Assembly (NCBI GenBank): GCA_036009045.1
Contig: DASYML010000207.1
Coordinates: 1 to 8,211, forward strand
Source: DASYML01 sp036009045
GTDB lineage: Bacteria; Acidobacteriota; Blastocatellia; Pyrinomonadales; Pyrinomonadaceae
Direction of reading: 5' to 3'
Length of the DNA stretch: 8,211 nt
The notes beneath the pieces were generated by a model. That model saw only the letters and a list, made by a program, of their open reading frames with translations. It ran no database searches and had not been told where the DNA came from. Shown in pieces: positions 5,866-8,211 of this stretch. Numbering within the stretch: the first letter of the stretch is position 1; each line of letters begins with the position of its first letter. A program made the translations under genes and the position numbers.

Positions 5866-6836
5866 GAGAAATTTGTCTTGATGAGGGAATTTTACAAAGC
5901 TATCTGGATGGCGAACTCTCTCTCGAAATGACGGAACAGGTCGCGGGCCACATCGCCGCTTGCGCGCCCTGCGCCGAGATGGTGCGCGAGGCCGAAGGCG
6001 AGTTGGCGATATTCAATACCGCCTTCGCCCCGGAGTTGGCCCTGCCCGTGCCCAGCGAACAGCTTCGCGTGCGGATTAATCAGGCCGTGGACGCGCTGGA
6101 AACAAACGCGCCGCCACAGTCTTTCCAACAGCAAGCGGATTCCGGCTGGCGCGCATGGCTCGGCGCTTTCGCCGCCACGTTCAAGACGCAACGCGCCGCA
6201 GGATTCGCCACTCTGATCGTGCTTGTCACCTTCGGCTTTATCTTCAATACCGTTTACAGGAGCTATCCTGGTCGGGCGACCGTAAGTCCAGAACATCCTT
6301 TTATTGTCAGCGACGAGTCGGGTGGGCCAATTGCGAAAGTGAACGCACCAACCGTCTCGGATGCGACGCCTGCGCCCGCAGCATCGCCTGCGCCAAAGAC
6401 TGCTTCATCGCCTGAAGTGTTGAAGCCCATACGCAGAAGTAACACATCGAACACGGGCGCGCAGTATCTTGCGGTTAATCATAAATCTCAGAGAGCGCCG
6501 GTCAGGATGAACAACTCTTTGCCGTCGAACATAACGCCGGAAGCGAATCCGGCGTTGGCGGAGTTGCCGGGCGAGAAGAGCTATCTGAAGACCATCGCCT
6601 CTCTGACCACGGCGATTGATACGAACGCGAGTTTGACGATGCAGCCGACCCTGCGGACGGAGTACGAGCGCAATCTGGCGCTGGTCAACCAGGCCATTTC
6701 CGCGACGCGCCCAGTCGCGCTCCGCAAGCCCGGCGACCCTGCGGCGACGCAATTTCTCTACTCCGCGTACCAGAGCAAAATTGATTTGCTCAACGCCATC
6801 GCCGACCGCCAGTCGGAAGCCATCGCCCGGAGATAA
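5862..6836 (+). CDS. Membrane anti-sigma factor with HxxxCxxC (zf-HC2-like) domain
   Basis: A 324-residue single-pass membrane protein. Seen: a cytoplasmic N-terminal anti-sigma domain with LQSYLDGELS and H30-x3-C34-x2-C37 (HIAACAPC), the ZAS/zf-HC2 signature; one membrane helix at about 112-131 (AAGFATLIVLVTFGFIF); a Pro/Ala/Ser-rich periplasmic linker (about 160-190); and a C-terminal region (about 235-320) that looks alpha-helical and soluble. The known role of the family is to sequester the cognate ECF factor and release it on an envelope or redox signal. The periplasmic part, nearly 200 residues, is large for the family and may be the sensor or bind the DUF4097 proteins (inference). Start fixed by the 4-base overlap and GGAGGA. 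The DUF4097 gene follows 23 bases after the stop, indicating one operon. Confidence 0.9.
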   Translation: MREICLDEGILQSYLDGELSLEMTEQVAGHIAACAPCAEMVREAEGELAIFNTAFAPELALPVPSEQLRVRINQAVDALETNAPPQSFQQQADSGWRAWLGAFAATFKTQRAAGFATLIVLVTFGFIFNTVYRSYPGRATVSPEHPFIVSDESGGPIAKVNAPTVSDATPAPAASPAPKTASSPEVLKPIRRSNTSNTGAQYLAVNHKSQRAPVRMNNSLPSNITPEANPALAELPGEKSYLKTIASLTTAIDTNASLTMQPTLRTEYERNLALVNQAISATRPVALRKPGDPAATQFLYSAYQSKIDLLNAIADRQSEAIARR

Positions 6837-6859
6837 CATTTTTGGACCTGAAATTAGTC

Positions 6860-8041
6860 ATGATGAAAGCGAACTCTTTATTTAAGTGTGCCGCCATCGT
6901 CGCCGCTCTCTTATGCGGCAATGCGGTCGCGCACGCGCAAAAAGCGAAAGACAAACCCGCTGTCGTGAACGTCGCGCCGATGGTCGAGGTCCGCGTCGAG
7001 CCGAAGGTCAAAGTGGAGGTCAAGACAAAGACGACAAAAGTCACGACGACGACGACAGCGACCGCAACGACCAAAGCGACCAGGACGACAAAACCGACGA
7101 CCGTTATCAAGATCACGCCGATGGTGGCCCCTAAAATCTCCGCTCAGCCAGCCACGGGTGCGGTGCGCCCGTTCATCTCGGAGCAAACGGCGGCGGCAGA
7201 CCAGAACGTGATCGTCTCTCTCTCAGTGCTCTCAGGCTCAATCACCGTGCACGGCTCGGACCGGCGCGATGTCCGCGTCCTGACCAACGATGAGAAGCGC
7301 ATCGAACTGCGCCGCAAAGATGGGACGGGCGGCAATACTCCCGCGACGCGCCTGCAAGTGCTCTTTTATGATTCGGATGAAAACGGCGGGCAGGCGGATG
7401 AATGTGGCGGCTCGACCGATGTCAAGATGGAAGTGCCGCGCGGCGCAACCGTCATACTCAAGACGCAGGAGGGCGACATAGATGTTTCAGATGTCGCGGA
7501 GGCCAGCGCCTATACTTCCAACGGCGATGTCTCGCTGCGCCGCGTCGCGCGTGCCGTCGAGGCCAAAAGCAATAGCGGCGATGTCACCCTCAGGGATGCC
7601 GGAGGCCACGTTCGCTTGAACACCATCAGCGGCAGCGTCGAGGCCATCAACGTCAGCGCGATTGACGGGGGCGACTTTCTACAGGCCAAGACCGTGAGCG
7701 GCGATGTGACGCTCGAAAGCATAGGCCCAGCGCGCGTCGAAGCCAGCACCATCAGCGGCGAACTGAACCTGACGGGTGCACTCGCGCCCGGCGGTCATTA
7801 CGATTTCAACACGACCTCCGGCGACATCACGCTCACCCTGCCCGGCAGCGCTTCATTCAAACTGGCCGCGCAGGTTTTCACCTCCGGCGAGATTAACACC
7901 AGCTTTCCCATCAAACAGATTGGCAAGACTCCCAGTTCGTCACCCCCCAACGCCGGTGCTCTCATAGGCACTTACGGCTCCGGCGACGCCACCATCAACC
8001 TCAGTTCTTACAGCGGCACTCTCCGTCTCATCAAAAAGTAG
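6860..8041 (+). CDS. Secreted DUF4097-type beta-helix protein (second copy, with Lys/Thr-rich leader)
   Basis: A 393-residue protein. A signal peptide (MMKANSLFK, hydrophobic core, likely cleavage after AHA at about residue 26) is followed by a low-complexity, Val/Lys/Thr-rich, strongly basic stretch (about 43-85, including a run of Thr and repeated K/R-T-T) and then a DUF4097 repeat domain (about 110-393). Turn motifs SGS/NGD/SGD/SGE recur at about 126, 222, 240, 258, 281, 300, 321, 343, 375 and 386, mostly 18-23 residues apart, as in the first copy. EVPRG (191-195) corresponds to QVPRG of the other protein, but the C-x-x-C pair is not kept. There is no membrane anchor. The start is uncertain: TTG 6842 has GGAG 9 bases before it, while ATG 6860 or 6863 give a cleaner signal peptide; I took 6860. 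It is the last gene of the sigma/anti-sigma operon, and function is unknown. Confidence 0.84.
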   Translation: MMKANSLFKCAAIVAALLCGNAVAHAQKAKDKPAVVNVAPMVEVRVEPKVKVEVKTKTTKVTTTTTATATTKATRTTKPTTVIKITPMVAPKISAQPATGAVRPFISEQTAAADQNVIVSLSVLSGSITVHGSDRRDVRVLTNDEKRIELRRKDGTGGNTPATRLQVLFYDSDENGGQADECGGSTDVKMEVPRGATVILKTQEGDIDVSDVAEASAYTSNGDVSLRRVARAVEAKSNSGDVTLRDAGGHVRLNTISGSVEAINVSAIDGGDFLQAKTVSGDVTLESIGPARVEASTISGELNLTGALAPGGHYDFNTTSGDITLTLPGSASFKLAAQVFTSGEINTSFPIKQIGKTPSSSPPNAGALIGTYGSGDATINLSSYSGTLRLIKK

Positions 8042-8045
8042 GGAA

Positions 8046-8094
8046 GAGTCTGGAGTCAAGAGTCCTAAGTCCTGAGTCCTGAGCCTGAATTCTG
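8046..8094. repeat. Seven tandem 7-base units (GAGTCCT-like) after the second DUF4097 gene
   Basis: The units are GAGTCTG, GAGTCAA, GAGTCCT, AAGTCCT, GAGTCCT, GAGCCTG and AATTCTG, contiguous and diverging toward the ends, starting 4 bases after the stop codon. Same unit length as the repeats at 3080-3107 and 693-764, but a different unit sequence. Apart from this array, the 170 bases after 8041 hold only the hairpin mosaic listed next. Confidence 0.8.
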
Positions 8095-8107
8095 GGAAGC
8101 CGTCTGT

Positions 8108-8211
8108 GCCCTGAAAGGGCAACCTGTGAGAGCCGGGGGCAGCGCCCACGGTACTAGCGCCACCACACATGCCGACCCTGAAGGGGTCGCACCTCAATAT
8201 TGAGGTGCGAC
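8108..8211. repeat. Mosaic intergenic repeat: short hairpins and a perfect 26-base palindrome, cut by the window edge
   Basis: From left to right: GCCCT-GAA-AGGGC (8108-8120); CCGGGGGC-AGC-GCCCACGG with one mismatch (8133-8151); ACCCT-GAA-GGGGT (8175-8187, one G-T pair); and a perfect self-complementary 26-mer (8186-8211, core CTCAATATTGAG). The CCCTGAA(A)GGG module occurs twice. This composite looks like a dispersed, palindromic repeat family, and it probably continues past the edge. The 8-bp GC-rich hairpin could end transcription of the operon, but no T-run follows it. Confidence 0.65.

Noticed and set aside
6790..7186. Minus-strand frames with a Val-rich hydrophobic or Arg/Asp-rich protein opposite the start of the second DUF4097 gene
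   Set aside because: They are antisense readings of the trinucleotide-rich Lys/Thr segment. No RBS or context supports them, and the plus-strand gene has a signal peptide and domain.

Overview
The window looks like chromosomal DNA from a GC-rich Gram-negative-type bacterium. The style of the genes (paired DUF4097 beta-helix proteins beside an ECF sigma/anti-sigma pair, heptamer and palindrome repeats between genes) suggests Acidobacteriota, perhaps Blastocatellia. That placement is a judgement from general resemblance, not a database match. There are eight protein genes and no RNA gene, CRISPR array or transposase that I can see. No gene-free stretch exceeds 300 bases.

Left half (1-4170, all minus strand): a late haem biosynthesis cluster read from right to left. 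The order is hemE (uroporphyrinogen decarboxylase), hemH (ferrochelatase), an NAD-dependent epimerase/dehydratase-like SDR, then hemY (oxygen-dependent porphyrinogen oxidase), which runs off the left edge. hemE-hemH-hemY is the order known from Bacillus subtilis; here an unrelated-looking SDR gene sits between hemH and hemY, with repeat DNA on both sides. Decarboxylation, ring oxidation and iron insertion are therefore encoded together. The ferrochelatase carries a set of cysteines compatible with the [2Fe-2S] type.

Right half (4241-8041, all plus strand): a compact envelope-type regulatory module. It contains a secreted DUF4097 protein, an ECF-type RNA polymerase sigma factor, a membrane anti-sigma factor with a zinc-finger-like motif that overlaps the sigma gene by 4 bases, and a second secreted DUF4097 protein 23 bases further on. 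The first DUF4097 gene and the sigma gene are preceded by nearly the same bipartite sequence, TTTGCCACAAAAG-N10-GGTGTTYAT, with identical spacing. The simplest reading is one regulon: the sigma factor recognises this element, activates its own operon and the neighbouring DUF4097 gene, and is held at the membrane by the anti-sigma factor. The sequence gives structural evidence for this; the signal and the function of the two beta-helix proteins are unknown.

Between genes the window is rich in small repeats: 7-base tandem repeats touching the 3' ends of three genes (hemE, the SDR and the second DUF4097 gene), a 38-base-arm inverted repeat between hemH and the SDR, and a mosaic of short hairpins ending in a perfect 26-base palindrome at the right edge. 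In hemE and the SDR the stop codon lies inside or at the edge of the repeat, so the last residues are repeat-encoded.
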